A stretch of DNA of 38,892 bases from Bdellovibrionales bacterium (GCA_020435295.1 JAGQZV010000008.1:1-38892), one strand, 5' to 3'. Counted from the stretch's first letter, positions 7,909 through 16,938 are shown. Notes: generated from the sequence alone by a model not told the origin. Numbers and translations are program-made.

Positions 7909-8634
7909 TTGATACATTCAGTTACCGTGGTGATGCCAGCGCTCAACGAGGAGCGAAATCTCGAAACGGCGGTGGAAAATGCTGTCAATTTGTTGACGCC
8001 ATACACGTCCGATTGGGAAATACTGATCTTCAATGACGGCAGCACGGACCGCACGGGAGAAATAGCGGATAGACTTGCGGCGAGCCTTCCCAATGTCTTT
8101 GCTATACACCACGAGAGGTCCTTGAATCTTGGCGGTGTCTACCGGGCGGGGATTGCTCGGGCCAAAAAAGAATATTTGATCATGCTCCCTGGGGACAACG
8201 AGAATGGCAGCGATACCGTCCGCCGCATTCTGGATCGGGCCGGGGAAGCAGAGATTATTGTGCCATACGTGGTGAACACCGGGGTGCGTCCGTGGGGCCG
8301 CCGCACGCTTTCCGCCGCATTTGTGGCGCTTATAAACCTACTTTCGGGATGCCAACTCCGCTATTACAACGGCACAGTTTTACACAAGACGGATCGGCTT
8401 CGATCGGTAGATTTTAAAACCAATGGCTTTGGTTACCAGGCAGAGATTTTAGTAGCGCTTATTCGAAGCGGAAGTACGTATCTCGAGGTCGGAGTGGAAC
8501 TCGCGCAGCGGGAAAAATTGGGATCGAGCGCTTTACGTCTGCGTAATTTTATTCAAGTCGCCAAATTTTTGACGCTTTTGTTTATGCAACGCTGGCGTTT
8601 CCCTCAAAAGTCGGCGCTGGTTAACTTCCGTTAA
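7909..8634 (+). CDS. Family 2 glycosyltransferase
   Basis: GT-A fold glycosyltransferase of about 241 residues, similar to dolichol/polyprenyl-phosphate sugar synthases. The N-terminus SVTVVMPALNEERN is the classic GT2 opening. Other motifs are FNDGSTDRTGEIA (nucleotide-sugar binding) and MLPGDNEN in the DxD position. No transmembrane helices follow the catalytic domain, unlike many polyprenyl-phosphate mannosyltransferases. Start choice: TTG 7909 has GGGGGA four bases upstream and gives MIHSVTVVMPALNEE, the usual family start. ATG 7870 with a TGAGG nine bases upstream would add 13 residues. It is divergent from gloB. The substrate is unknown. Confidence 0.85.
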   Translation: MIHSVTVVMPALNEERNLETAVENAVNLLTPYTSDWEILIFNDGSTDRTGEIADRLAASLPNVFAIHHERSLNLGGVYRAGIARAKKEYLIMLPGDNENGSDTVRRILDRAGEAEIIVPYVVNTGVRPWGRRTLSAAFVALINLLSGCQLRYYNGTVLHKTDRLRSVDFKTNGFGYQAEILVALIRSGSTYLEVGVELAQREKLGSSALRLRNFIQVAKFLTLLFMQRWRFPQKSALVNFR

Positions 8635-8724
8635 GAACCGGCACAGATTTCTTTCGTCGTCGGGCCGTTACAGGCTTTACACTAAATTAATACCCGCACT
8701 TCACCCTAAAAACAGGAGATTCTG

Positions 8725-9513
8725 ATGGAGAGGCTTACCCAGCCCACGCTGAGTGGGAAGTTGGTGTGTTGTATGTTGCTGTTCTTGTTTCAGTGTGCAG
8801 TTGTAGTGGGGGGACCGTTTTACCTAGACGGTGACCGCACTGCAGGCCGCACTATTTGCGGCTCCGACGACAATTTAACAATGGTCGAGCAGAATGAAGA
8901 CTTAAAAAAAATGGGGCTTCCAGTTGGGAGCCTGCGGGCCTACGAGCGTTCCTCGGGAAGGTATTTCATTTGCACGGGGACTTTGGTTGCACCAGATCTT
9001 TTTTTGACGGCCAGACACTGCAAAGAAGCCTGTGAAGATCTTAGTGTTACTTTTGGCTACCTGACTCCTGAACGGAAGCAAGAAACCTTTAAATGTTCTG
9101 AGATCTTAGAGGCCGGTGATTTCGAATCCAACCACGATTACATGCTGATGCGGCTCGAAGGTAAGCCCGGTGTGGAGTGGGGCTGGTACCCTCTGTCCGA
9201 TCGTGAGATCGAGCCCGAAACACAACTCATGATGATACACCACCCGCGCGGTACCCCGATGAAAGTGTCCTTGGAAGGTTGCAAATTTAAAGCAGAAGAA
9301 GAAGGTCTCGTCCGTCATCGTTGTGATACGGAGCCGGGAAGTTCTGGTACCGGAATTCTGCTACCTGACTTTACAAACCCGGAGAACACGCGCGTCGTGG
9401 GAGTTCATGCGTTCGGCGGGTGTACTTCGGCAGAGACTTCGACCAATAGCGGACCTTCGATTCATTATTTGGCGACACAAAGCGATCTGATTCGGTCGCT
9501 TGTGAAAGACTAG
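8725..9513 (+). CDS. Secreted trypsin/V8-like serine protease
   Basis: Exported S1-family serine endopeptidase of 262 residues. The N-terminal hydrophobic stretch CCMLLFLFQCAVVVGG is a signal peptide, with cleavage near residue 30. The catalytic triad is visible: LTARHCK (His98), NHDYMLMRL (Asp138) and EPGSSGTGI (Ser207). The GSSG version of the nucleophile motif and overall compactness are like glutamyl-endopeptidase/V8-type members. Several Cys pairs suggest disulfides (for example CKEAC). AGGAGA lies upstream of the ATG. The last base-pairs of the stop codon are shared with the convergent small gene (CTAG). It may serve extracellular or prey protein digestion (inference). Confidence 0.9.
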   Translation: MERLTQPTLSGKLVCCMLLFLFQCAVVVGGPFYLDGDRTAGRTICGSDDNLTMVEQNEDLKKMGLPVGSLRAYERSSGRYFICTGTLVAPDLFLTARHCKEACEDLSVTFGYLTPERKQETFKCSEILEAGDFESNHDYMLMRLEGKPGVEWGWYPLSDREIEPETQLMMIHHPRGTPMKVSLEGCKFKAEEEGLVRHRCDTEPGSSGTGILLPDFTNPENTRVVGVHAFGGCTSAETSTNSGPSIHYLATQSDLIRSLVKD

Positions 9514-9776
9514 ATATCGTTCATAGAGTCTGGAGAGAATTGTGGAAGGCGGGTAGGCCGCGGGTTTGCGGACTGCTCGCCTTTTTTTGTTCCATTAAGT
9601 TGTTGGAGAAATTCGACCGAGTCGTTCCACTGGTCGATCTGATTGTCCGTATCCTGTTCTTCTTGCACGTACGGACGGCCCATGCCGGATGGTTCCGCAT
9701 GAGGATTTCCCGCCAAACTGATCGAGCACAACAGCTGTGACAGGCTCGCTAAGAGTAAAATACTTTTTAGTCCCAC
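9510..9776 (-). CDS. Small exported protein of unknown function
   Basis: An 88-residue product with a convincing signal peptide: MGLKS, a hydrophobic core (ILLLASLSQLLCSISLAG), then a polar, Pro/Asn/Gln-rich mature part of about 65 residues with no recognisable domain. A Cys inside the hydrophobic run does not form a good lipobox. The start is GTG 9776, with AGGGG seven bases upstream. It converges with the serine protease gene and their stop codons share CTAG. It might be an inhibitor or partner of the neighbouring protease, but nothing in the sequence shows this. Confidence 0.5.
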   Translation of the reverse strand: MGLKSILLLASLSQLLCSISLAGNPHAEPSGMGRPYVQEEQDTDNQIDQWNDSVEFLQQLNGTKKGEQSANPRPTRLPQFSPDSMNDI

Positions 9777-9827
9777 CTTGATTCCCCTGCTTACGTTACT
9801 TCACTGCGCGTTGCTCGCTACTAAGTG

Positions 9828-9848
9828 CAAGCGAAGTGCCATCGCTTG
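9828..9848. promoter_or_regulatory. Inverted repeat in divergent intergenic region
   Basis: CAAGCGA, seven bases, TCGCTTG: a perfect 7-bp inverted repeat with about 21 bp overall extent, the size of a dimeric repressor or activator site. It lies in the 286-base region (9777-10062) between the divergent small exported-protein gene and the hybrid kinase gene. The rest of this region contains no gene that I can support. Confidence 0.35.
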
Positions 9849-10062
9849 TATACATTTTGATCCGCTATGAAACTCGCAGAATACATGGCGGCGCTTTTTC
9901 GCCTCCGCCGACCAGCGGGTTTACACTTTCAGTTCCGTACCGGCTGGATGCTTCCAAGTACCTAAAGATATTGATTAAAAAATGGCACTCTTGGCGGGCT
10001 AGTTTTCACGCTCCTGTCTACGGAAGCGGCGGCTTTTTGCCGATAAGCCTTACTGAGATCCC

Positions 10063-11706
10063 ATGAAGCCGGCTAAAGAAATCGTTTGGATTACGGACGC
10101 TCCCAATACTCGGGATCCGCTCATGAACGCGCTGCGCCATGGTGGGTATAGCGTTCGCTGCGTGGCGCCTCCAGATGAGTTTAAGTTCGCAAAATATATC
10201 GGTTACTCCGTGCGCCTTATCAAAGCGCCGAAGGCATCGGATTTGGGCGGATGGATTGAGCAGAACTTTTCCCCGGACACGGTTGCCCTCATCGTCGAGG
10301 GAGGCAATCTTTCGCGATTGGATTTGTTGGCAACGTCGTTGCGCAAACAGACGTCCTTGCAGTGGCGATTCCTACCCCTGTTTTGGGGTTACGAAACGCT
10401 CGATGCGCAGCTCTTGGACCGCGTGGTGGGGATCGGCATTAACGAGATTTTTTGCCGCAGTGGGGGGCCGGCGGAACTGGTAGCGCGGCTCAATCTGCGG
10501 ATCCAGCACGCGGCGGAAATGCGGCGCCTGCAAAAGGAAATGGACTCACTTCAAAAGCAGGACGCTGCTGCAGAGACGGCCTTAAAGCAGCGCGAGGAAT
10601 TTCTTGGCGTTTGTGCTCATGATCTGCGTTCTCCCATCGGGGTCATTCAATCGGGGCTTTCATCCATTCTGGAAGGGACACACAGCAGTGGCCTCTCTCC
10701 TTTCGTGGCAGAGGTGCTTTCCAGAAGTTATCGCCAGGCGGGTCACGCTTTGCGTTTGGTAAATGATCTTTTGGACGTCATGTCTTATGAGCAAGGCCTC
10801 CGACCGAAATATGGCTTGTTTAATCTGCACGAGTTTTTGAAGGAGTTTTACGAGGATTACCGCTCCCAGGCAGAGGAGCGTGGCATCCAATTTCAGTACG
10901 AGAACCCGATTCCTGAGTGGCGTGTACTTGCTGATTCGGATCGTGTGCGTCAGCTGCTACAAAACTTGCTTGCCAATGCGTTGAAGTTTACAGACTCGGG
11001 CAAGACCATCCATTTGTCGGTAACTCCCTTCAAGGGGCGCCGGCGCAATGATCCCCCCTACGAAATGGTGGTGCTCAGTTTGCGGGACGAAGGTAAGGGG
11101 ATTCCACCTAAGGAAATCGAAAAGATTTTTGATCGTTTCAGCCAAATCAAAGACTATTCAAGAGCTGGTGGACGGGGGCTAGGACTTACCGTCGCCAAAC
11201 AGATTTCGAATCTACACGCTGGTAACTTGTGGGTTGAAAGCCGGGAGGGGGAGGGTTCTGTCTTTCACGTGCTGCTTCCGCATGTAATCGGTTCAAAGCT
11301 TGCCCGCCGTTCTCATACACGGCCAACGATCTTAATAGTTGAGCCCGTTGAAGAAAAAAGAAAGCCGTACTTTGCCGCGCTGACCGACAAGGGTTTTGAT
11401 GTTCACTATGTGAAAGACGGCGTGGAAGCGGTGGCCATGAGTTTTTATCTGCGGCCGGATTTCGCCATCCTGCGACATGACACTCACAAAATGGGGGAAG
11501 ACGAAGTGGCAGAAATTCTTCAGTCCAACGAGATTACCCGTGGGATAGCGCTATACGTGGGGCTGGACCCGGGAGAATCGAGAGACAAGTCTTCCGTGCG
11601 AGATGAGTGGGTGAAGGGATTTATTAGCCTCCCCCTGACTGAGGATTTTTTGGCAGAAATCTCTAGCGAAAAACCGAAGCGCAGCAAAAAGAAAAAGGCC
11701 GCCTAA
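10063..11706 (+). CDS. Hybrid sensor histidine kinase with two degenerate receiver-like domains
   Basis: Cytosolic kinase of 547 residues with no membrane segment. Order: receiver-like domain (about 5-145), coiled coil (about 146-180), HisKA with H-box FLGVCAHDLRSP (His186), HATPase with N-box LLQNLLANALKF (Asn305), G1 DEGKGIP, F-box FDRF and G2 GGRGLGLTVAK, then a second receiver-like domain (about 421-535) and a basic tail rich in Lys. In the N-terminal domain the position expected for the phosphorylated Asp appears to be Glu79 (LIVEGGN). In the C-terminal domain it appears to be Arg471 (PDFAILRHD), and the usual acidic pair is missing. So the kinase core is intact while both receivers look unable to accept phosphate. 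The output partner is unknown; the L,D-transpeptidase gene follows. Confidence 0.88.
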   Translation: MKPAKEIVWITDAPNTRDPLMNALRHGGYSVRCVAPPDEFKFAKYIGYSVRLIKAPKASDLGGWIEQNFSPDTVALIVEGGNLSRLDLLATSLRKQTSLQWRFLPLFWGYETLDAQLLDRVVGIGINEIFCRSGGPAELVARLNLRIQHAAEMRRLQKEMDSLQKQDAAAETALKQREEFLGVCAHDLRSPIGVIQSGLSSILEGTHSSGLSPFVAEVLSRSYRQAGHALRLVNDLLDVMSYEQGLRPKYGLFNLHEFLKEFYEDYRSQAEERGIQFQYENPIPEWRVLADSDRVRQLLQNLLANALKFTDSGKTIHLSVTPFKGRRRNDPPYEMVVLSLRDEGKGIPPKEIEKIFDRFSQIKDYSRAGGRGLGLTVAKQISNLHAGNLWVESREGEGSVFHVLLPHVIGSKLARRSHTRPTILIVEPVEEKRKPYFAALTDKGFDVHYVKDGVEAVAMSFYLRPDFAILRHDTHKMGEDEVAEILQSNEITRGIALYVGLDPGESRDKSSVRDEWVKGFISLPLTEDFLAEISSEKPKRSKKKKAA

Positions 11707-11721
11707 ACTCGCCACGACGCA

Positions 11722-11730
11722 TGGTATAGT
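11722..11730 (+). promoter_or_regulatory. Extended -10 promoter giving a likely leaderless mRNA
   Basis: TGGTATAGT matches an extended -10 element with five of six bases of TATAAT. Counting seven bases from its end puts the transcription start at base 11737, the A of the ATG of the L,D-transpeptidase gene. No ribosome-binding site precedes that ATG, which agrees with a leaderless transcript. Confidence 0.45.
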
Positions 11731-11736
11731 ACTTCC

Positions 11737-12192
11737 ATGGAAGTCATCGTCTACAAGTCCAAAAAGGAAATGGAGATATGGGAATCTGGACGTTGTACCC
11801 ACCGCTTTCCGATCGGAATCGGAAAAGACGAAACGGGCCAGAAAGAGGTCGAAGGCGATATGCGCACGCCCGAAGGGGAGTATGTCATTTGCGTGAAGAA
11901 TCCAAACTCCAAGTTCTTTCTCAGCCTAGGGCTGAATTATCCCAACAACATCGATGCCAATAGGGGACTTGCCACGGGAAGTTTAAGCCGGGAAGAGTTT
12001 GATGCCATTTGTAAAGCGAACGACGATGGGAAAGTCCCTCCTTGGAAGACCAAGATGGGTGGTGAGATCTTCATCCACGGGGAGCTTGAGAAAAAAGATT
12101 GGTCTGAAGGCTGCGTTCGGCTATTTAATACCGACATGAAGTGGCTCTTCGAGCGCGCGCAGATCGGCACCCGCGTCACCATCAAACCGTAG
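11737..12192 (+). CDS. YkuD-type L,D-transpeptidase domain protein without signal peptide
   Basis: Single-domain protein of 151 residues with the YkuD signature: IHGELE (His114) and SEGCVRL, in which Cys126 is the nucleophile and Arg128 follows. Such enzymes form 3-3 cross-links, attach lipoproteins to peptidoglycan or edit peptide stems in the periplasm. The domain begins at residue 1 (MEVIVYKSKKEMEIW fits the first strands), so no signal peptide or membrane anchor is encoded. It either leaves by another route or acts in the cytoplasm. The length is half that of typical Ldt proteins because no LysM or other accessory domain is present. A leaderless promoter is proposed at 11722-11730. Confidence 0.85.
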   Translation: MEVIVYKSKKEMEIWESGRCTHRFPIGIGKDETGQKEVEGDMRTPEGEYVICVKNPNSKFFLSLGLNYPNNIDANRGLATGSLSREEFDAICKANDDGKVPPWKTKMGGEIFIHGELEKKDWSEGCVRLFNTDMKWLFERAQIGTRVTIKP

Positions 12193-12244
12193 GTACCACG
12201 TTCCTCTTTTAACAAGTCTGTGGATTGTTTTCTACGGGACGGTT

Positions 12245-12649
12245 TTACTTGTCCCCAAAAAAGTACGCAACCTCACGAGCGGCAGACGCCGTACTGTCAG
12301 ATCCATGAACAGAATTCGCCTCCAAACTGTCGGCGTACAGTTTTCGGATGGTACCGGGCGCGGCCTTGGCGGGATCTGTCGCTCCCATCAACTTGCGATA
12401 GTTTTCTACGGCATTGTTGCCTTCCAAAACAAAGAGCAGGACAGGGCCGCTGGTCATGAAGTTTACCAGGCTCCCAAAAAAGGGGCGCTCTTTGTGTTCC
12501 GCGTAGAAGCCTTCCGCCTGCGGTTTGGTGAGCGTTTCCATTCTGGCCTCGACCACCTTCAAGCCGGACTCTTCGATCAGTGTCAAAATTTTCCCGATCA
12601 GGTTTTTCTGAACGGCGTTGGGTTTAATTATTCCGAAAGTCTTTTCCAT
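12245..12649 (-). CDS. ndk: Nucleoside diphosphate kinase
   Basis: Cytosolic enzyme that equilibrates nucleoside tri- and diphosphates through a phosphohistidine. The 134-residue protein shows the N-terminal FGIIKPNAV, the active-site motif NSVHGSDS with His115, and the Kpn-loop region [13 protein letters not shown]. Length is typical (about 140). It is the last gene of the icd-mdh-sucC-sucD-ndk operon, starting four bases after the sucD stop. Its position after succinyl-CoA synthetase makes sense because NDK complexes with that enzyme and exchanges the GTP/ATP it makes in some bacteria. Confidence 0.96.
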   Translation of the reverse strand: MEKTFGIIKPNAVQKNLIGKILTLIEESGLKVVEARMETLTKPQAEGFYAEHKERPFFGSLVNFMTSGPVLLFVLEGNNAVENYRKLMGATDPAKAAPGTIRKLYADSLEANSVHGSDSTASAAREVAYFFGDK

Positions 12650-12653
12650 CTTT

Positions 12654-13526
12654 TTATCCTTTCAAAGCTTTTTCCATCGTTTCGCCCATGGCGGCGGGAC
12701 TCATTGCTACGCAAACTCCGGCTCGTTCGAGCGCGGCGATCTTGTCAGAGGCTTTCCCGCTCCCTCCGCTTATAATGGCGCCCGCGTGACCCATGCGTTT
12801 TCCAGGAGGCGCTGTCTGGCCAGCGATAAAGCCCACAACTGGTTTTTTCATGTGGCCCTTAATGTACTCCGCTGCCTCTTCTTCTGCGCTTCCCCCGATC
12901 TCCCCGATGAGAATGACACCCTCGGTGTCCGGATCCTCGTTGAAAAGTTCGAGTACTTGCGTGTGATTTAGCCCACTCACCGGATCGCCACCGATACCGA
13001 CGCATGTGGACTGTCCGATACCGCGTTCCGTAAGCTGGTGGACTGCCTCGTAGGTTAGGGTACCACTGCGGGACACGACACCAATTTTGCCCGGCTTATG
13101 AATATAGCCCGGCATAATCCCAATTTTACATTCTCCTGGAGTGATAATGCCAGGGCAGTTCGGTCCGAGCAGAGTGACACCGGCATCGCGCAGGAAGTGT
13201 TTTACCTGAAGCATGTCTAAAGCCGGAATCCCTTCAGTGATGCACACTACGAACTTAATTCCCGCTTCGGCCGCCTCAATGATGGCGTCCGCAGCAAACG
13301 GAGCGGGCACGTAAATCATGCTGGTATCGGCGCCAGTTTTCAATACGGCTTGTTCGACGGAGTCAAAAACGGGAATGCCTTCTACGTCGGTGCCCCCTTT
13401 GCCTGGGGTGACGCCCCCGACTACTTGGGTGCCGTACTCGCGGCATTGTAGTGCGTGGAAAGATCCGGCTTTGCCAGTAATTCCCTGCACAATCAACTTG
13501 GTGTTCTTGTTAACTAGGATGCTCAT
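12654..13526 (-). CDS. sucD: Succinyl-CoA synthetase alpha subunit (ADP-forming)
   Basis: With SucC it converts succinyl-CoA to succinate with formation of ATP or GTP in the TCA cycle. The CoA-binding Rossmann fold includes [12 protein letters not shown]; the phosphorylated histidine is His247 in [30 protein letters not shown] is a strongly conserved block. The 290-residue length is standard. The ATG overlaps the sucC stop as ATGA, giving coupled translation and equal subunit supply. Confidence 0.97.
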   Translation of the reverse strand: MSILVNKNTKLIVQGITGKAGSFHALQCREYGTQVVGGVTPGKGGTDVEGIPVFDSVEQAVLKTGADTSMIYVPAPFAADAIIEAAEAGIKFVVCITEGIPALDMLQVKHFLRDAGVTLLGPNCPGIITPGECKIGIMPGYIHKPGKIGVVSRSGTLTYEAVHQLTERGIGQSTCVGIGGDPVSGLNHTQVLELFNEDPDTEGVILIGEIGGSAEEEAAEYIKGHMKKPVVGFIAGQTAPPGKRMGHAGAIISGGSGKASDKIAALERAGVCVAMSPAAMGETMEKALKG

Positions 13527-14686
13527 GACTTTGCCGCCTCCACTACTTTTTGCGCGGCTTCTTTCATGCCGGTTGCGGTGATGAGTTTTAGCCCGGATTC
13601 TTCCAGAATCCTCTTGCCCTCGTTTACGTTGGTGCCTTCGAGTCGAACCACGACCGGGATCTTGATCCCTAACTCACGTGCAGCGCCTACTACACCTGCC
13701 GCAATTATGTCGCACTTCATGATCCCACCAAAGATATTGACTAGAACAGCGCGAACTTTGCTGTCGCCCAAGATAATCTTGAAAGCCTCACGTACTTTTT
13801 CCTCGGTAGCGCCGCCCCCGACGTCCAAGAAGTTCGCAGGGTCGCCACCCTCAAGTTTGATGATGTCCATTGTAGCCATGGCAAGACCTGCGCCGTTTAC
13901 CATGCACCCGATATTGCCATCGAGGCTGATGTAACTGAGGTCGTACTGTTTGGCTTTGGCTTCGTTTGCGTCCTCCTCATTCGGATCCCGGAGCTCCACA
14001 ATGGCCGGATGCCTGAAAAGCGCATTGTCGTCAAAATTCAACTTGGCATCGAGTGCAACTAGGTTGCCCTCCTGGGTCAAAATGAGGGGATTAATTTCTG
14101 CCAGTGAGCAGTCATTGGCTTGGTACAACTTTACCAAGTTGCTCAAGAAAGTGGGGAATTGCTTGAGTGCGTTGCCATTCAGTCCCAATTTCTGCCCCAA
14201 CGATCGGCTTTGGAATGCGCGCAGACCGACAACTGGGCTAATCCAAATTTTATAAATCTTTTCCGGGGTGTCGTGGGCGACCTTTTCAATGTCCATCCCA
14301 CCCTCTGTGCTTGCCATGACGACAAGTTTGGCTTTGGCGCGGTCAAGCGTCGCCGCGAGGTAAAGCTCCTTGGCGATAGCAGCGCCTTCTTCAATCAACA
14401 GCCGTTTCACCTCTTTGCCTTCTGGGCCCGTTTGGTGTGTTACTAGCTGCATGCCCAGCATGGCTTTGGCGAGTTCCGCCACCTCCGCTTTGGACTTAGC
14501 GATCTTCACCCCGCCGCCTTTGCCCCGACCGCCCGCGTGTATCTGAGCTTTGACCACCCAGAGAGAGCCGCCGAGCGACTCAGCGGCCTTGACCGCTTCG
14601 TCGGCCGTATAGGCTACCTGCCCCTTCGGGACCGGTAGGCCAAATTTTCTGAAAAGTTCTTTTCCCTGGTGTTCGTGGATATTCAT
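13523..14686 (-). CDS. sucC: Succinyl-CoA synthetase beta subunit
   Basis: ATP-grasp subunit of the TCA-cycle succinyl-CoA synthetase, 387 residues. The start [16 protein letters not shown] is the typical N-terminus. [16 protein letters not shown] is the nucleotide-binding loop, and [15 protein letters not shown] and [10 protein letters not shown] are conserved C-terminal blocks. The ATG at 14686 shares one base with the mdh stop (TAATG) and the gene ends in an ATGA overlap with sucD. Longer upstream readings would run through mdh and are not protein-like. Confidence 0.97.
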   Translation of the reverse strand: MNIHEHQGKELFRKFGLPVPKGQVAYTADEAVKAAESLGGSLWVVKAQIHAGGRGKGGGVKIAKSKAEVAELAKAMLGMQLVTHQTGPEGKEVKRLLIEEGAAIAKELYLAATLDRAKAKLVVMASTEGGMDIEKVAHDTPEKIYKIWISPVVGLRAFQSRSLGQKLGLNGNALKQFPTFLSNLVKLYQANDCSLAEINPLILTQEGNLVALDAKLNFDDNALFRHPAIVELRDPNEEDANEAKAKQYDLSYISLDGNIGCMVNGAGLAMATMDIIKLEGGDPANFLDVGGGATEEKVREAFKIILGDSKVRAVLVNIFGGIMKCDIIAAGVVGAARELGIKIPVVVRLEGTNVNEGKRILEESGLKLITATGMKEAAQKVVEAAKS

Positions 14687-15618
14687 TAAGTATTCTCGAG
14701 TGCGGCAATGAGGCCTTTGACAGCCTCCGCCGATTGCGCAAGGCCGGCTTTTTCTTGTTCGTTCAGATCGATCTCGATCACCTTTTCCATGCCATTGGTG
14801 CCGAGTTGGGCCAGGACCCCCATATACAGGTTCTTCATGCCGTACTCGCCTTCGAGCCAGACCGCACATGGAAGGATTCTTTTCTTGTCCCGGACGATCG
14901 CTTCTACCATTTGTACAACCGAAGAGGAGGGCGCGTAGAAAGCGGATCCAGTCTTGAGATAGTTTACGATCTCCAAGCCTCCTTTACGGGTGCGGTCCAC
15001 GATGGCATCAATCTTGTCTTGGGATAGAAACTTCGAGAGAGGGGCGCCCGCAATACTGCAGTAGCGCACCATGGGCACCATTGTATCTCCATGGCCGCCA
15101 TACACGAACCCATGAACGTCCTCAACGCTCACCCCGGTGGCTTCCGCTACAAAGGTACGGAATCGAGCCGAATCCAGAACCCCTGCCATGCCGATGACTC
15201 GCTGTCGCGGGAAACCGCTTACTTTCTTGGCGACATATGCCATGGCGTCCAGCGGGTTGGAGACCACAATTAGCACCGAATTGGGCGAATATTTTGCTAC
15301 CTGTTCAGTGACCTGAGTCATGATCTTTGTGTTGGTCTTGAGCAAATCGTCCCGACTCATTCCTGGTTTCCGAGGTAACCCGGCGGTGATTACGACGACA
15401 TCCGAGTTTTCTGTGGCGGCGTAGTCGTTTGTCCCAGTGACGCGGCAGTCAAAGCCCTCTACTGGACCAGCTTCCAGGAGATCCAGGCCTTTACCCTGGG
15501 GAATTCCATCCGCGATATCGACGAGAACGACGTCGCCCAGCTCTTTGCTTACTATCCAATGGGCAGCTGTGGCGCCCACATTTCCTGAACCGACGATGGT
15601 AATTTTTGCTCTTCTCAT
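14686..15618 (-). CDS. mdh: Malate dehydrogenase (LDH-like type)
   Basis: NAD-dependent oxidation of malate to oxaloacetate in the TCA cycle. [10 protein letters not shown] at residues 10-19 is the dinucleotide-binding motif, followed by the acidic VDI that specifies NAD. Substrate-binding Arg83 and Arg89 are in [13 protein letters not shown], and Asp149 and His176 (GGHGDTMVP) form the relay pair. Arg at position 83 marks malate rather than lactate specificity. The 310-residue length is that of the MDH type 3 group. Eight bases separate it from the icd stop. Confidence 0.96.
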   Translation of the reverse strand: MRRAKITIVGSGNVGATAAHWIVSKELGDVVLVDIADGIPQGKGLDLLEAGPVEGFDCRVTGTNDYAATENSDVVVITAGLPRKPGMSRDDLLKTNTKIMTQVTEQVAKYSPNSVLIVVSNPLDAMAYVAKKVSGFPRQRVIGMAGVLDSARFRTFVAEATGVSVEDVHGFVYGGHGDTMVPMVRYCSIAGAPLSKFLSQDKIDAIVDRTRKGGLEIVNYLKTGSAFYAPSSSVVQMVEAIVRDKKRILPCAVWLEGEYGMKNLYMGVLAQLGTNGMEKVIEIDLNEQEKAGLAQSAEAVKGLIAALENT

Positions 15619-15626
15619 AAGGCTCC

Positions 15627-16844
15627 TTACAAATTCTTAATGATGCAATCTCCGAACTCGGAGCACTTTACTTCACGTGCTCCCTCCATTTGACGGGCGA
15701 AATCGTACGTGACCGTTTTTTGCGATATAGCGGACTGAAGCGCTTTGACAATCGCGTCGGCTGCTTCCTGCCAACCTATATGTTCAAACATCAGTACACC
15801 ACTTAGGATGACCGAACCCGGATTTACTTTGTCGAGTCCGGCGTATTTTGGTGCCGTCCCGTGAGTCGCTTCAAAAACAGCGTGCCTGTCTCCGATGTTG
15901 GCACCGGGACCAATTCCAAGGCCGCCCACCTGAGCGATCAATGCGTCACTTAGGTAGTCTCCGTTTAGATTCGGAACCGCAAGTACCGAGTATTCCGCTG
16001 GGCGAAGGAGTGCTTGCTGAAACATGGCATCGGCGATGCGATCTTTAATGATAATCTTTCCGGCAGGCGCTTTACCGTCATGTTTTTCCCAAAGCTCCGA
16101 TTCGCTGATTGTCTGCTCCGAAAACTCTTCTTTAGCCAAGGCGTAGCCCCAATCCTTGAAGGCACCCTCTGTAAACTTCATGATGTTGCCTTTGTGTACT
16201 AAGGTAACCGAGGGGCGCTGGTGCTTAATGGCGTACTGAATGGCCATCCGCACGAGCCGTTGCGTGTTCTGGGGGCTGATGGGCTTGATGCCGATTCCAG
16301 AGCTGTCCAGGATCTGGCATTTCATTTCGGTGTTGAGGAAGTTGATGATGCGGTGGGCCTCGTCCGAGCCGCTTTTCCACTCCCAGCCTGCGTAGACATC
16401 CTCTGTATTTTCGCGGAAAACGACCATGTTGACCTTTTCGGGGGCCTTCATGGGACTGGGAACCCCGTTGAAGTATCGTACCGGGCGCACGCAGGAATAA
16501 AGGTCCAATACTTTACGCAGGGTGACATTTAGGGAGCGAAACCCTCCCCCGACGGGCGTGGTGAGCGGGCCCTTGATGGCCACATGGTGGTCCTTAATAG
16601 TCTGAACCGTGGCTTCAGGTAGCCAGTCACCAGTCTGATTCTTAGCTTTTTCACCTGCCAAGACTTCAAGCCACTTGATCTTGCGCTTTCCGCCGTACCG
16701 CTTTTCCACGGCCGCATCAAATACCCGCTGCGAGGCCGCCCAAATGTCAGGCCCGGTTCCGTCTCCCTCAATAAAAGGTAAAATTGGGTAATCTGGGACT
16801 TCCATTCTCCCGGCGCTGTTGTAGGAAATTTTTTTCGCTTCCAT
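15627..16844 (-). CDS. icd: Isocitrate dehydrogenase (NADP-type)
   Basis: Oxidative decarboxylation of isocitrate to 2-oxoglutarate, 405 residues, first gene of the TCA operon. Motifs: [12 protein letters not shown] at the N-terminus, [10 protein letters not shown] containing the serine that is phosphorylated by AceK in enterobacteria, [30 protein letters not shown], and [27 protein letters not shown] is the cofactor region that favours NADP in homologous enzymes. ATG 16844 is preceded by GAGGG six bases upstream; a longer reading from 16880 lacks such a site. No aceK is seen nearby. A consensus-like promoter lies at 16881-16909. Confidence 0.96.
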   Translation of the reverse strand: MEAKKISYNSAGRMEVPDYPILPFIEGDGTGPDIWAASQRVFDAAVEKRYGGKRKIKWLEVLAGEKAKNQTGDWLPEATVQTIKDHHVAIKGPLTTPVGGGFRSLNVTLRKVLDLYSCVRPVRYFNGVPSPMKAPEKVNMVVFRENTEDVYAGWEWKSGSDEAHRIINFLNTEMKCQILDSSGIGIKPISPQNTQRLVRMAIQYAIKHQRPSVTLVHKGNIMKFTEGAFKDWGYALAKEEFSEQTISESELWEKHDGKAPAGKIIIKDRIADAMFQQALLRPAEYSVLAVPNLNGDYLSDALIAQVGGLGIGPGANIGDRHAVFEATHGTAPKYAGLDKVNPGSVILSGVLMFEHIGWQEAADAIVKALQSAISQKTVTYDFARQMEGAREVKCSEFGDCIIKNL

Positions 16845-16880
16845 GCTTAGCCCTCGCAGATCTTGAAAAAAGCCGGGCAC

Positions 16881-16909
16881 AGATTAGGCCGTGGTCCGGC
16901 GGGTGTCAA
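16881..16909 (-). promoter_or_regulatory. Sigma-70 promoter of the icd-mdh-sucCD-ndk operon
   Basis: On the minus strand a perfect TTGACA (16909-16904), a 17-bp spacer and TAATCT (16886-16881) are present. The predicted transcription start is near 16874, giving a leader of about 30 bases before the icd ATG at 16844. This is the best promoter match I saw in the window. Confidence 0.7.
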
Positions 16910-16922
16910 TGCAGCTGGGGGA

Positions 16923-16938
16923 CTTTAGACGTCTAAAG
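16923..16938. promoter_or_regulatory. Perfect 16-bp palindrome upstream of the icd promoter
   Basis: CTTTAGACGTCTAAAG is a perfect palindrome with no spacer. It lies 13 bp upstream of the icd -35 hexamer, with its centre about 56 bp before the predicted start, where a dimeric activator would bind. The divergent pterin dehydratase gene begins 72 bp away on the other side, so the site could serve both. The regulator is not identified. Confidence 0.5.

Noticed and set aside
8670-8700. lac-promoter-like string GGCTTTACACTAAATT before the serine protease
   Set aside because: TTTACA is present, but no acceptable -10 hexamer occurs at 16-18 bases; likely chance resemblance.
9836-10066. Open frame of 76 codons ending in an ATGA overlap with the hybrid kinase start
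   Set aside because: The overlap looks suggestive, but the start has no ribosome-binding site, and the residue pattern shows no domain or consistent hydrophobic structure. An inverted repeat suggests that the region is regulatory.
12193-12244. Terminator after ndk
   Set aside because: A GGGAC/GTCCC stem exists on the minus strand but has a ten-base loop and no T-tract.
14687-14869. N-terminal extension of sucC upstream of 14686
   Set aside because: It runs antiphase through mdh, and the family start MNIHEHQGK at 14686 is unambiguous.
16860-16903. Attenuator in the icd leader (GCCGG...CCGGC then six Ts)
   Set aside because: Only a 5-bp stem with a loop of about 20 bases, and its 5' arm lies inside the predicted promoter, so it would not be transcribed.
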